From Salvelinus alpinus (taxonomy: Eukaryota > Chordata > Actinopteri > Salmoniformes > Salmonidae), in assembly GCF_045679555.1 (NCBI RefSeq), contig NC_092090.1, forward strand, positions 25,506,038-25,570,037: a DNA stretch of 64,000 bases, written 5' to 3'. Positions 1 through 12,100 of this stretch are shown here, piece after piece. Made by a program: the position numbers and the translations under genes. The first letter of the stretch is position 1. Each line of letters starts with the position of its first letter. The notes below the pieces were generated by a model. It did not search any database. It saw only the letters and a program-made list of their open reading frames with translations, and was not told the origin of the DNA.

Positions 1-1265
1 CTGTATACATCAATGATGTTGCTCTTGCTGCGGGCGATTCCCTGATCCACCTCTACGCAGACGACACCATTCTGTATACTTCCGGCCCTTCCTTGGACAC
101 TGTGCTATCTAACCTCCAAACGAGCTTCAATGCCATACAACACTCCTTCCGTGGCCTCCAACTGCTCTTAAACGCTAGTAAAACCAAATGCATGCTTTTC
201 AACCGTTCGCTGCCTGCACCCGCACGCCCGACTAGCATCACCACCCTGGACGGTTCCGACCTAGAATATGTGGACATCTATAAGTACCTAGGTGTCTGGC
301 TAGACTGCAAACTCTCCTTCCAGACTCATATCAAACATCTCCAATCCAAAATCAAATCTAGAGTCGGCTTTCTATTCCGCAACAAAGCCTCCTTCACTCA
401 CGCCGCCAAACTTACCCTTGTAAAACTGACTATCCTACCGATCCTCGACTTCGGCGATGTCATCTACAAAATAGCTTCCAATACTCTACTCAGCAAACTG
501 GATGCAGTTTATCACAGTGCCATCCGTTTTGTTACTAAAGCACCTTATACGACCCACCACTGCGACCTGTATGCCCTAATCGGCTGGCCCTCGCTACATG
601 TTCGTCGTCAGACCCACTGGCTCCAGGTCATCTACAAGGCTATGCTAGGTAAAGTGCCGCCTTATCTCAGTTCACTGGTCACGATGGCTACACCCACCCG
701 TAGCACGCGCTCCAGCAGGTGTATCTCACTGATCATCCCTAAAGCCAAAACCTCATTTGGACGCCTTTCCTTCCAGTTCTCTGCTGCCTGCGACTGGAAC
801 GAATTGCAAAAATCTCTGAAGTTGGAGACTTTTATCTCCCTCAACAACTTTAAAAATCTGCTATCCGAGCAGCTAACCGATCGCTGCAGCTGTACATAGT
901 CCATCTGTAAACTACCCACCCAATTTACCTACCTCACCCCCCATACTGCTTTTATTTATTTACTTTTCTGCTCTTTTGCACACCAGTATCTCTTCTTGCA
1001 CATGATCATCTGATGATTTATCACTCCAGTGTTAATCTGCTAAATTGTAATTATTCGATTTATTGCCTACCTCATGCCTTTTGTACACATTGTATATAGA
1101 TTCTCTTTTTTTTCTACCATGTTATTGACTTGTTTATTGTTTACTCCATGTGTAACTCTGTGTTGTTGTCTGTTCACACTGCTATGCTTTATCTTGGCCA
1201 GGTCGCAGTTGCAAATGAGAACTTGTTCTCAACTAGCCTACCTGGTTAAATAAAGGTGAATTTTT
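1..1265 (+). mobile_element. 3' end of a LINE retrotransposon (reverse transcriptase C-terminal part)
   Basis: An open frame enters from the left window edge (frame of base 3) and runs to a TAG at 897-899. It contains the reverse-transcriptase catalytic motif YADD (bases about 48-59), then KTKCMLF, YLGVWLD and a long thumb/connection region typical of Jockey/L2/Rex-like LINEs. The 3' non-coding part ends near 1259 with CTACCTGGTTAAATAAAGG followed by an A/T-rich tail, as expected for a LINE 3' end. The visible frame has no internal stop, so the copy may be fairly young. It sits in an intron of the nfatc3 gene in the same orientation. The exact clade is uncertain, and the 5' part lies outside the window. 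Confidence 0.85.
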
Positions 1266-1983
1266 TATTTTTTTTTTTATAAATAAAAATGTTTCTGGTC
1301 CCCCAGCCAGAACCAATTGAAATCTCTCTGCTTTTCGAAGATTTTCTGTGGTTCATACTGAGCCATGTCTGCTGGGGCAGGGAGTCTTACACTGACATGA
1401 TGATCATTAGGAAAATAGACAGTAACCCAGAAGATATATTACACAAGACTTAAAGATGGGTCTGAAATATAGTGCAATGATCATAGATTGTCTTCATAAT
1501 TAGGTTCTTTGGCCGGAGTGTATTGCATGTCAGGTGCATTGAGCTACTTGACTTATTCAACTCAGCATTACTGTATGATCTTTAGATTTAATGGTCTTGG
1601 ATTTCTATTTGAAAACTATTTGACAGATACTATAATTCACTTCCTCCCAGATTCACATTGATATAGGAATTAGTCCAAGAGCTGGTAATTCAATTAGGGG
1701 AGGATTTGATGGTCCTTCGTGTCAAATGTGTCTGTTGACTCCATCTGTTTGTGGAGGAGGAGGAGGTGGGTTGACTCTATGCTGAATCCCTATGGGTGCC
1801 ATTCTGCCATGTATTCATTAATTCACACATCATTTGAAAAGCAGACCAAGAGCCGAATGCATTGTCTCTCGCCAGGCCCAGCCTGGAGTGGGAATGCTGT
1901 GATCTTGCCGTCTGTCAAAATGGAGTCCTACAATGTGTTTTACTCATCTGTCATGTCTTCTCCCTCTCTTTTTGTCTTTTTAG
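1266..1983 (+). other. nfatc3 intron sequence
   Basis: A-rich sequence follows the LINE tail, then ordinary unique-looking intron. No repeat, RNA gene or additional exon is recognised. A T-rich stretch ending in TTTTTAG leads into the exon at 1984. Confidence 0.5.
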
Positions 1984-4900
1984 ATGGAAGACCCCAGTGG
2001 GAAGTGGAGGCGAAAATCATCCGTGAGAAAAGTCAAGGAGTAAGTAGAACATAAGCTTTCTACACCTCTCTGTAGCTTAGCTGTCACAAACATGATGTAT
2101 ATTATTCTGTATCATTAGGCTATATTTTTACAGCTGTTATATTGATGTAGCATTATTCATGAATTATTACTAAATTATCCTGACTAATGTGAATGTCTGT
2201 GAAAAGTGGAAACGTTGACTGTGTTGGTTCCTTCTCCCAGTCGAGCGTCGTAGTGGAGGTCCCTCCCTACCACAGTAAGACCGTGACCTCGGCTGTTCAG
2301 GTGCACTTTTACGTGTGTAACGGCAAACGGAAAAGGAGCCAATCACAACGCTTCACTTACCTGTCAGGTAGGAGGATCTACATTCTACACCAATCTTGAA
2401 TTGCAAGTCTTTAGAATCACTGGCGGTTGTGTTCCACTGCAGATGGTTAGATCTGGCAACACGTGATGTTTAGCTAACATCTCATCAACCACATTTATAT
2501 GATGTAGCAATTGTGTCGTATGTGTGGCAGTGGGAGTGTTCTAAAGACATACTGGAACAGGATCATGTGGAGTCACGTTGAAACCTGCTTTTCACTCCTC
2601 TGTTGACCTCTCAGGGGGATTGACAGAAAGCAGATACAGCCATGGAAAGCAGTAGCACACGCATACAAACATACACACACTGCCGAGGATCCTGCTTTTG
2701 GGCTTAGCTAACTAACCCGGTTTTGGAGAGCTTTGAACTTTCCCTCCCAGTTTGCATAGCTGTGGTTAAAGAAGGGGCACCTCCACTAACAGTTACATGT
2801 GCACCTGCCAACTGTTCATGTAAAGCACCATGAAACTTTATTGCTGTCTATTTCTGATGTGTATTTGCATTGAAGTTTTAGTATGCAAATCTTTGCTCTC
2901 CAGGAACATTTTATTACACACAGGAATTGTGGGAATTTCAAACGGTGTTGTTTGCCTAAAATGAAATCTCTCCGAGGCTGAATTTTCTTAATTTTTTTTT
3001 ACGTGGATTCTACAGTTTCCTAATGTTTTTCATTAAGTCAAATCCCTGCATAGTTACTTGATATTGTTATTGTTTTCCAACAATAACGTCAAACCAACGT
3101 TAGTCAAAACGAAAACTGTGTTGGCGGAATATAATGACAAGTGAGCAATTTCTGATATCTACCACAGCAGTGTGTGTGTTTAGATGTGTATGTGGCCCTC
3201 CACCCACTCTCCGTTTGCAGCACGTCGCCCACTCTTCAAGTGCTTCCTGTTTTCCACGCTACCCTACCAGGACAGCCAATTAGAGCACAGCACAGGAAGC
3301 CTGCTCTGTCAGTATAGACGCCACTATTGTTACCACGGACACCGCAGGCTTAATTGTGGCGTCACCGGCCCACCAATCACACTGTGCTACCTAGTGTGCG
3401 TGGGTAGTAGGGCCCTGGCTGGCCCGGTTTAGGGATGAACTGTGAGAAAAGAGCATCAGTTATCTTCTGAGATCCCTTAGAGAAGATGTCATGATTAGAA
3501 TGTGTAGGGTTCTCAGGTGTTCCTGGTCAGGTGGTCAAGACAAGAAAAGCTTTGTCATTAGGGTTGGCCAAATATGGATAGGTGCTGTCAGCATAGTCCA
3601 GAGGAAGACCCTTCTGTCTCTACAATATCGCAGTGCCTTTCCCCTTCAAAACGAAAACATGTAAAAAAGCACCATTTAACCCAATCTATCACAGTATCTC
3701 TGTCCCTTCCCCCTCAGACACAAGTCTTCCTGGCTGTATTCTCTCAGTAACATGCCTGTCAGAGGGAGGGCCATGGGAGGTAGTAGGGGTGCTAGGGGCT
3801 GTGAACTGGTTTGTCCTCCTCCTGGTTTCAGCATGGCTGGAAGGCATTTTGCTTCTCCCCATACTGCAGTCAACATGATGGCACCCAAACCCAACAACAT
3901 ATGCTCCCTCTCTCTGATTCAGAGCTGGGTCAAAATAAAACCCTGCCCGGTCACAAGCACCAGATTGGGAAATAGGTTACTGATTGGTACACAGCAGAGT
4001 TGTGCTATGCACTGTTGTAAAGGTGCTCCGTTTAAGTAAAGATTTCTAATCTAGTTAACACATACATTCTGAACTTGTGTGAACCACAGTGCTTTGACTT
4101 GGTGGATGTTGATTGGGAAGTTAATCCTGAGATTTGGCTATTTGTGGTGTTCCAGAATTTGGAAAAATAAATGAGTACTGCCTTGTGTTTTTCATTTTCT
4201 GTTGTTCATAATCATCACATACGTCACCAAAATATTTATGGCTGCAATGAAAGATTTTAATATATTAATGCTGGTATCATGTGAATGGCAATGTGTTGGT
4301 TTCCCGTACTGAGTGTCTCTCTCTCTCTCTCTCTCTCTCTCCCTCTTTGTCTACCGCCCTCCCTCCCTCTCTCTCTCTCGCTCTCACTCTCTCTCTCTCG
4401 CTCACTCTCACTCACTGTCTCCAGTCCTGGTGAAGCAGGAGCACAACAGAGAAGAGATGGAAGGGCCCCCTGCTGTGCCCCCCATGCCTGGTATGTCCAT
4501 GCCCCTGGCCCATGCTGCCAGCCTGGTCTGCAGTACCCACACCCAGCTACCTTCCCCTGAGCAGGGCCACCCACCGGACGGCCTTCTGTCCAGCTCTCCC
4601 CGGGGCCTGGCTGCGGGCCCCGGCTCCAGCCTCCATACTCTGCAGCCTGCCTGCCCCCTCATGGGCTCCCCCTCCTTCCAGCACCTGCCTCACCTCCAGG
4701 GCCGAGGCCTCCACACGCCTGCTGACTGCCACATGACGTTCCATCCGGGCCCAGCCCCTCCCAACAGGCCCTCCTACCAACACCATCCTATGCAGCAGAG
4801 TCACACCCACCCCGGCCACCTAAGCAACCTAAATCCCAACCTGCCCTACAATGGCCAGCCCAGCCTTTCCATGAACACTGGGGGTCCGCAGGGCTATGAG

Positions 4901-6040
4901 AGGATGCCTTACCACCAGCAGCAGTCTGACCCTGGGGCCTCCCACCCCCACCCCATGGGGCTGGGTATGGTGTACCACTCCTCCCCATCTACCTCCACCC
5001 AGCAGGCCTCCAGCCCCCACAGCCCCATCTCCACGGCGCCCCACAGCCAGCCCATGACCCACTCCTCATCTCACCTGCTCTCCATGGGCTACCACTGCCC
5101 CCCCAACCCCAGCCAGGTGCCCTCGCCCACCCGACCCATCCACCCCATGGGCCAGCCCTCACCCACCCACCCCAACCATCCGATGCAGCCCTCCCCCCAG
5201 CTGCAGAGAGCTATGGGGGGCTACCACCCCACCAGCCAGAGGTCTGCCTCCTGTCCCACTACATCCAGTGCCCCTCCAGCCCACATGGTTGCCTCGCCCC
5301 ATTCCGGGCCATCCTCCCCCCAGCTCCACTCCCTGCCCTACCAGTCTCCCACCTCCCCCTCCCCCACCGGCAGCCCTCTGGGCCCCCCAGCACACAGTCC
5401 CCAGGCCAGCAGCCCTGTCATGTCCAGCCTGTCCCCAGGCTCATGCAGCAGCAACCCCGTGCAGCAGCACCCCCTTGCCCCCCAGCAGAGCCCCTTCCCT
5501 ATGGAGGGGGAGAGTGTGAACATCAAGCAGGAGCCGGAGGAGAGAGAGCCCACCTTCAGATCCATCGGCCTGCAGGACATCACATTGGACGACGGTAAGA
5601 CACAGCTCTGTCTGTCAGCCTCTCCATCTCTCTATGTGTCTGTACTCACTACACTCTCTCTGTATCTCATTCTCTCTTGATTAGAGGGAATTTAAAAGCC
5701 CTTACATTTTATTATTTTATTATCCTTTTAGAATAAAAAAAAAGTTGCATTACATTACATTGTTGCATAGCATCCAGCTAACACGTGTTTTACAAAAATG
5801 CTTGTTTTATAACACTGTAAAAAGATACCTTCCACCAGTTAGTGAATTCTCCTGGGTGAAATGATGTCTCGTTGTAGTGATTTGTATTTCATAAATACAG
5901 CACTTAAACCGGCAGTTGGGTTTTGTACACAGTAGGGTTGTTATTGAGTGGTACTGACAGGAGGATTGGACATCATAGCAGCACAATAGACTAATGACTC
6001 TCACACTATTGACCTCGTCACAAATAGCTCATCCCCATCT

Positions 6041-6125
<85 letters not shown>

Positions 6126-9100
6126 TTGCAACAGTGGGAATACTACGAAAATTGTTTTATACTACAGAGACCACAGCCGCTGTAATTACTGTGTGTGGAA
6201 GGCCCTTTCCATTCTGAAGAGGACTAATGTACCTCTATTTACGGTGGTATAACAAACTGACTGGAGAATGATGAGACTAACTCATTAACAGTGCCTCTTC
6301 ACTTCAAGAACACTACAAATCCTAACTCGGCACAAGCCGTCTGAGAAACCACCATTCCCCATTTAGTTTCTAATCTGCCATGCACAGCCACTTCTGCTTC
6401 TCTGCACACTGGTCCCGCTCAGTCACGTATTCAAATAAACAGCAGTCAAATGGCCCATAGTTAATAAACAGCCTGGAGTGGCTGCGATAGAAAGTGTGTG
6501 TGCATCAGGAAGTGCTGTATTGTGTGCTAGCAAGGGCCAGGCTAATTACATGGCCCATTATCAATAAGTCATGTATGAAAGGCCATCAGACACAAGTTCA
6601 CCAGCTGCATAATACACTGCATGTGTATGCCTACACACACTCATACACTCAGACTTAGTCGCACAGTTGTGTGTACGCACGCATAATCATAATCAGTATA
6701 TCCTTAATTACTCACTCTCTATTTTTCTCTCACACTCTCCAACACACATGCACACACACATTGTTAAAGTAAAAGTCTGGCTGCCTCAGTCAATTTCCCT
6801 CAGACGGTGTAGCTACAGGTAACTGCCAAAATAAAGGAAACACCACAAGCCAGAACAGCTTCAATGCGCTTTGGCATAGATTCTACAAGTGTCTGGAACA
6901 CTATTGGAGGAATGCGACACCATTTTTCCATGAGAAATTTGTTGATGGTGGGGGAAAAACGTTCCACAATCTCTCATAAGTGTTCAATTGGTTTGAGATC
7001 TGGTGACTGACACGGCCATGGCATATTGTGAAACATAAGCAAGTTGAGCAGTCTTGGTCACCGAAGCTCCTGCCAAATGTGCCCCCCTCCCACCCAAACT
7101 CACTGAGATCTCTTCTAGCCATGGTAGCCAAAATAATGGGCAACTGGGCCTGCCCAGCATTTTTATATATGACCCTAAGCATGATGATGGGATGTTAATT
7201 CCACACCAGTGTGGAAGCATTTGCTTTCAATATGCTTTGTATCCCTCATTTACTCAAGTGTTTCCTTTATTTTGGCAGTTACCTGTACATACCAAGAAGA
7301 AAAGTGTGAGAAAAGTTGTTGACTGAAAAGACTGACAGGTTCAACCTGGGATTAGTAAGTCCCTGTCTGAGCGAGGCCTAGAAATAGCTTCTGTGCCATG
7401 CAGGCTCTGTAGGACGCACAAACAAACACACACACAAAACACACACGAGCACACACTGGCTCTGTAGGACATCATGAAGCAGTGAATGACTGAGCAGCGC
7501 AGTGCAGCAATGGAACGACTGAGTTTTTAGGAGGTCAGAGCAGCACATGAAATATACCACAGAACAGACCAGGGTTCATGTGTATTTAAGTATTTGTTAT
7601 TTAAATACATTGTTTTGTGTATTTGACTATTTTCAAATAATGTGGCCTGAATTAACTACTTCTATTGGAAGTATTTGAAAGTATTTTCGGTAACACTTTA
7701 TTTGGATAGTCCATATGTAGATGCTCTACAGACTATCAGTGGCATTTGAACTAACTATCTACTAACCCTAGCTCTAACTTTAACCCTAAACTTAATCCTT
7801 ACCCTAACCTTATTCTTAACCTAACCCTAACCGTAACCTTAGCAAGCAGTTGTTTATCAACAGATAGTTTGTTGATAGTATGACCATCTGTAGAAAATCC
7901 GGACTATCCAAATAAAGTGTGGCCGTATTTTCAAATACTTATTTCAAATACAGTACTATATTAAAAGAACTGGGTTAAATGCATGGGAGTGTATTTGAGT
8001 CAGTGTATTTGAGTGTTTTCAAATACTTTCCAAGTGTATTTCTAAGTACATTCCAATATTCAACTACTTGTCTTTTCAAATAAAAACATATCTAAATACT
8101 TACATCTAAATGTCTTTGAAAGTGATTGAACTCTGTTCTACTAGACTATCTGTGTCTTTCTGTTAATGTCTGTATGTCTGTCTATCTGTCTGAGTTCTAG
8201 TAGTCTAACTAAGAGCAGGGTCAGTTAGTTACATGTCAGTCAGTGCTGATATGTACATTTTGATATCATAGTCATTCCCTGGTAGGATTTCAGTATACAG
8301 TAGTATCACCAGGGGTGCAACTTTCACTTGGGAAATGGCATTTTTGTCCGTCCCCCCCCCCCCCAGTTTTATCATTGGAATGTGATACAAAACGAGGCAA
8401 CTGTGCGCTTTAGGATCATGCGGACGCCTCCGAGCGATCGGGTAGGCTGTTTGGAGTGTTTATCCTACTATTATTTTTATATATATTTAAAAAAAAATAT
8501 ATATATATATTAGTTCCCCCCCCCACTTCTAAAACCAAAGTTGCGCCCCTGAGTATCACTGTAGTATTGCCTGCATAGACTCGTGTCAGCACAAGTCTGC
8601 GTGTGTGTACCACCACGTCACAGTGTAAAACTGCTGTGGTGAGCTAACAGATGGCCTTGGTGACTGGTGACGTACGCCACGCAGGGGCATGTAGAGTGTG
8701 TGTGTGTGCGTGCGTACGTACGTACGTGTGTGTGTGCAGTAGGTCTACTGTGGGTGTGGGGGGGTCAGGAGTGGCACAGACTTACTGACAGATGGACAGA
8801 CGAGTTGAGGATCCCACCCAACTGGCAGTATGCACCCAAAAATGCATCCCCACTTCTCATACTCCTCCTAGACGAATTCTCATCTCCAATAAACAGGTTT
8901 ATAACAAAGAGTATGTATTTATCAGTAAGAGGCAGGAGGAGGCAGTTCTTCTGCTGGAGCTAGCAGCTGAAAGGAAACTGCTGTGTACAGGACCTCTGCT
9001 TCTTTATTGGTAGGTACAGTAGTCTATATTTGGTTTAGTGTCCATATTTAGTGTCAATATATTTCCAATCTTCCTGAACATTGTTAATGTGAGTGCACTA

Positions 9101-12100
9101 TTAACAGGGACAGTAATTGTACAGTAGTGTGTATAGCGTGCTGTAGGTGTGTGCAACCTTGCTCTCCCCCTTCCTCTCTTGTGTGAATGTGAGTGAACCC
9201 TCTTGTGAGGGTGATTACGGCCGTCATGGTGACAGACTGAACCACTTGTGGTGCCGACCCGTGTGTTTATCTAATTAATCAGCTGGCCCTGTGTTTGCAC
9301 AGACAACACACATACACAGTGCAGACGGGCTGCGGCGGGGGGTGGGGGGGGTAGCGGAGGCTGTGTGTGTGTGACACGGCGTGCCTGCATCTTATGTTTG
9401 CTCTCCTGCTCGGGCCACAGCTGCCTCTCGCCGTGAGCACGGCATTCTGGGTTAATAATAGGCCGGGCCTGCTGCTCCCGCTCTTCTTGTGAGAGACAAC
9501 GACATAGAGCAGGCACACACACTTATTTCTAGCGCTGTCATAGTGTACACACACAGAGAGAGACACAGGCACATAGTACACACAGTAAATGCACCCACCA
9601 AAAACAGCCATATTCACGTCAGTACTATGAGTATGGCGCCACACATTGTAAACACTGTGCACACAGTAGTTAATCACATACTTTAGGCAGTTTTCTCAGG
9701 CACAACTCTATATACAAATACATGAGCAATGCTGCTTCCAGAGCATGTGGACGATCCCTGTTGACACAGCATAGCCAAAAACACACAGACATAAACACAC
9801 ACACGTGTACATTTACAACATGGGCTAATCTGGATCTGTTACTAAGGCTCCTAAAACATAGCTTTCACCAGACTCCAATCCCCTCCATGAGGTAGGCCCT
9901 GTCCATCTCTACTACTACAGACCCAGGGATCCAACCTCTAGTCTACAGGTTGCACTACCACTAGACGGAAGTCACAGAACCCTGGCACCATGCTGCTGGT
10001 CAGTTTGGGTCAAGCAGGCCTCAGTCTCCAGAGTCCTGAGTTGTCCCCAACAGGGGAAACTCTCCTCTGGTGCTCTGTGGTTTGGTGGCTTTGTGGCTTG
10101 GTCCAAGTCCCAGCCCAGCCAGTGCATGCTTCTAACTTCTAACCGAGCATGGCAGATAAATAACACAACTCTCTATTCATGTGAGGAAAAAACAACAGTG
10201 GTAGGAAAATGCATCAGGCCTGGACCTAACCAAACTCAGCTAGTTAAACACAATCACAAACGCACACCGCCGGCCCTGGAACAAGTGGAAACTGACTTTG
10301 TTTGTCATCTTTCCATACAATTAAAGACTTAGGAATGTAATGAAGGCAGAGGTATTGGCAGTGTAGCACCAGCGTCGGGTGCTGGGCTCTGGGGTTCAGG
10401 TCCTGCCACTGTGCCTTTCTCTCTCTCTCTGTGTGCGTGTGTCTGTTGGTGCATGCTTTTCAGTATGTTTCTCCATCAAGATGTTGGCCAGCGGCAGGCA
10501 GACGGAGTGCCCGGGCAGGCCGGAGATCCTTGGTAATGTTGGAACTTAACATTAACCTTCAGCCAGGAAAACAGAAAGAGAATCCTTTTATTTGTTTACA
10601 GAGTCCCATATCAATGTTTTGAATATAATATTGTCTTGTTTGTATGCAAATGGTCTCTTGTACCAGCTCGTGGGTTGTGTTATCGGTTAGCTTGTCTATC
10701 TTAGATGTCATTGTTGATTTGTGTTTCCTAACATAGAGCCACTGTTATAGTTGATATCCCTATTAAATCCTGTAGTGTGCTTTGTGTGACAGCTGCTGTA
10801 AGGGGAGTGTATCTGTCAAGTGTCTCAGAGAACTGTTGAGTCACTCTGCCCTGCTCTAGTAAACAGTAAAGTGATGTGCATTGCCCCTCCACACTCACAC
10901 ACACACACCATATCACATCTCCACATGGCAGTCAGCTTACTGCAGTTATCCGCCATTCTAGTTATGTGGATGCAGGAATTCTTCTAACTCACTAAACTAG
11001 CCTCCGGTCCGGACAAATCTCTTAAAATGCCATTAGGTGCCATTATGTGTTTAGTCACTGTGAAATGCAGCAGACACATAGAATGTGTCATTATCTGATC
11101 CCTACTGCACATCCTAAGGTGATGGTCTATTGTGGTAGAAGTTTAGATAAATCTTCTGGTTGGCCATTCCGGATCCTATTGGCTTCCATTCCAACATTTT
11201 AGGACGGACATTCTGGCTCCAATCATGATGGCTTCCACCTTGTAACTCACTCTTGTGTTCATTTGATGGCTTCCTGTGAGCAGACATTATAGGGGCCAGA
11301 TCAAAAGACATGTGTCTTGTGAATCACTTACAAATGGGAAATCCACAGAGGATTCACAGAGATGAGTGACTTTGTTAAAACTGCAGCAGTGTTCTAATGA
11401 GGCTCTAGTGTTCTCACTGGAGCTCTACTGTTACTGTGATCTGTCTCTCTGGCAGCGTGTCAGACTAGAGTAACAGACTACAGAGCTACAGTTAAACAGG
11501 CGAAAAAGAGATAACAGATTGACTCAGAGATGTTAGCCTAGCAACCCTGGAACGTTTTTAGTCATCTAGTTTCTGTTACTGAAACTGACCATATATTTCC
11601 AATGAAATATGATCATTAAGTGGACTTATCCATTTGACTTGAACGTCTTATGTTTTCTCTTCTACCCGAGGCTCTCTGAAGATGTGTGCATGTCATTGCA
11701 AGTCTTCCTTTTGACCAACTGAATCTTGGCTTGCCTGTCCCGTGCCTTGCACAAGTGTTATCCATTGTAACATGTTTTCCTCATTTGGTAGAGTGGAGAG
11801 AACAATCACTCAGTCTTCTTGTTATTTTCTTAAGCTGGTTCTCTGTTGGAGCGCCCTACATGCCCTTTTCTACTTCACACGTCAGTGTTTGTCTGTCAGG
11901 GAACGTTTTCTCAATCTGTCAGAGGGGAACCAGGGTGATTACCTGTTTTCCATCCTAACTGACGACTTGTTAATCATAGAAAATCCACATCTGTTTGACT
12001 ATTTCACTTCTGTTTCTCATTGCAGAGATTATTTTAACAGATCCCTTTTAGACATGAAATGTATACATCTAGACATGACGTTAAAGATCACTGTGTGATT

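Noticed and set aside
4257-4662. Minus-strand frames opposite the nfatc3 transactivation exon
   Set aside because: They result from GC-rich coding sequence and the adjacent GA/CT repeat, with no independent support.
7764-7835. Telomere-like TAACCC repeats suggesting a chromosome-fusion relic
   Set aside because: The run is degenerate and lies wholly within a hAT-type miniature element with its own 8-bp duplication, so transposition explains it.
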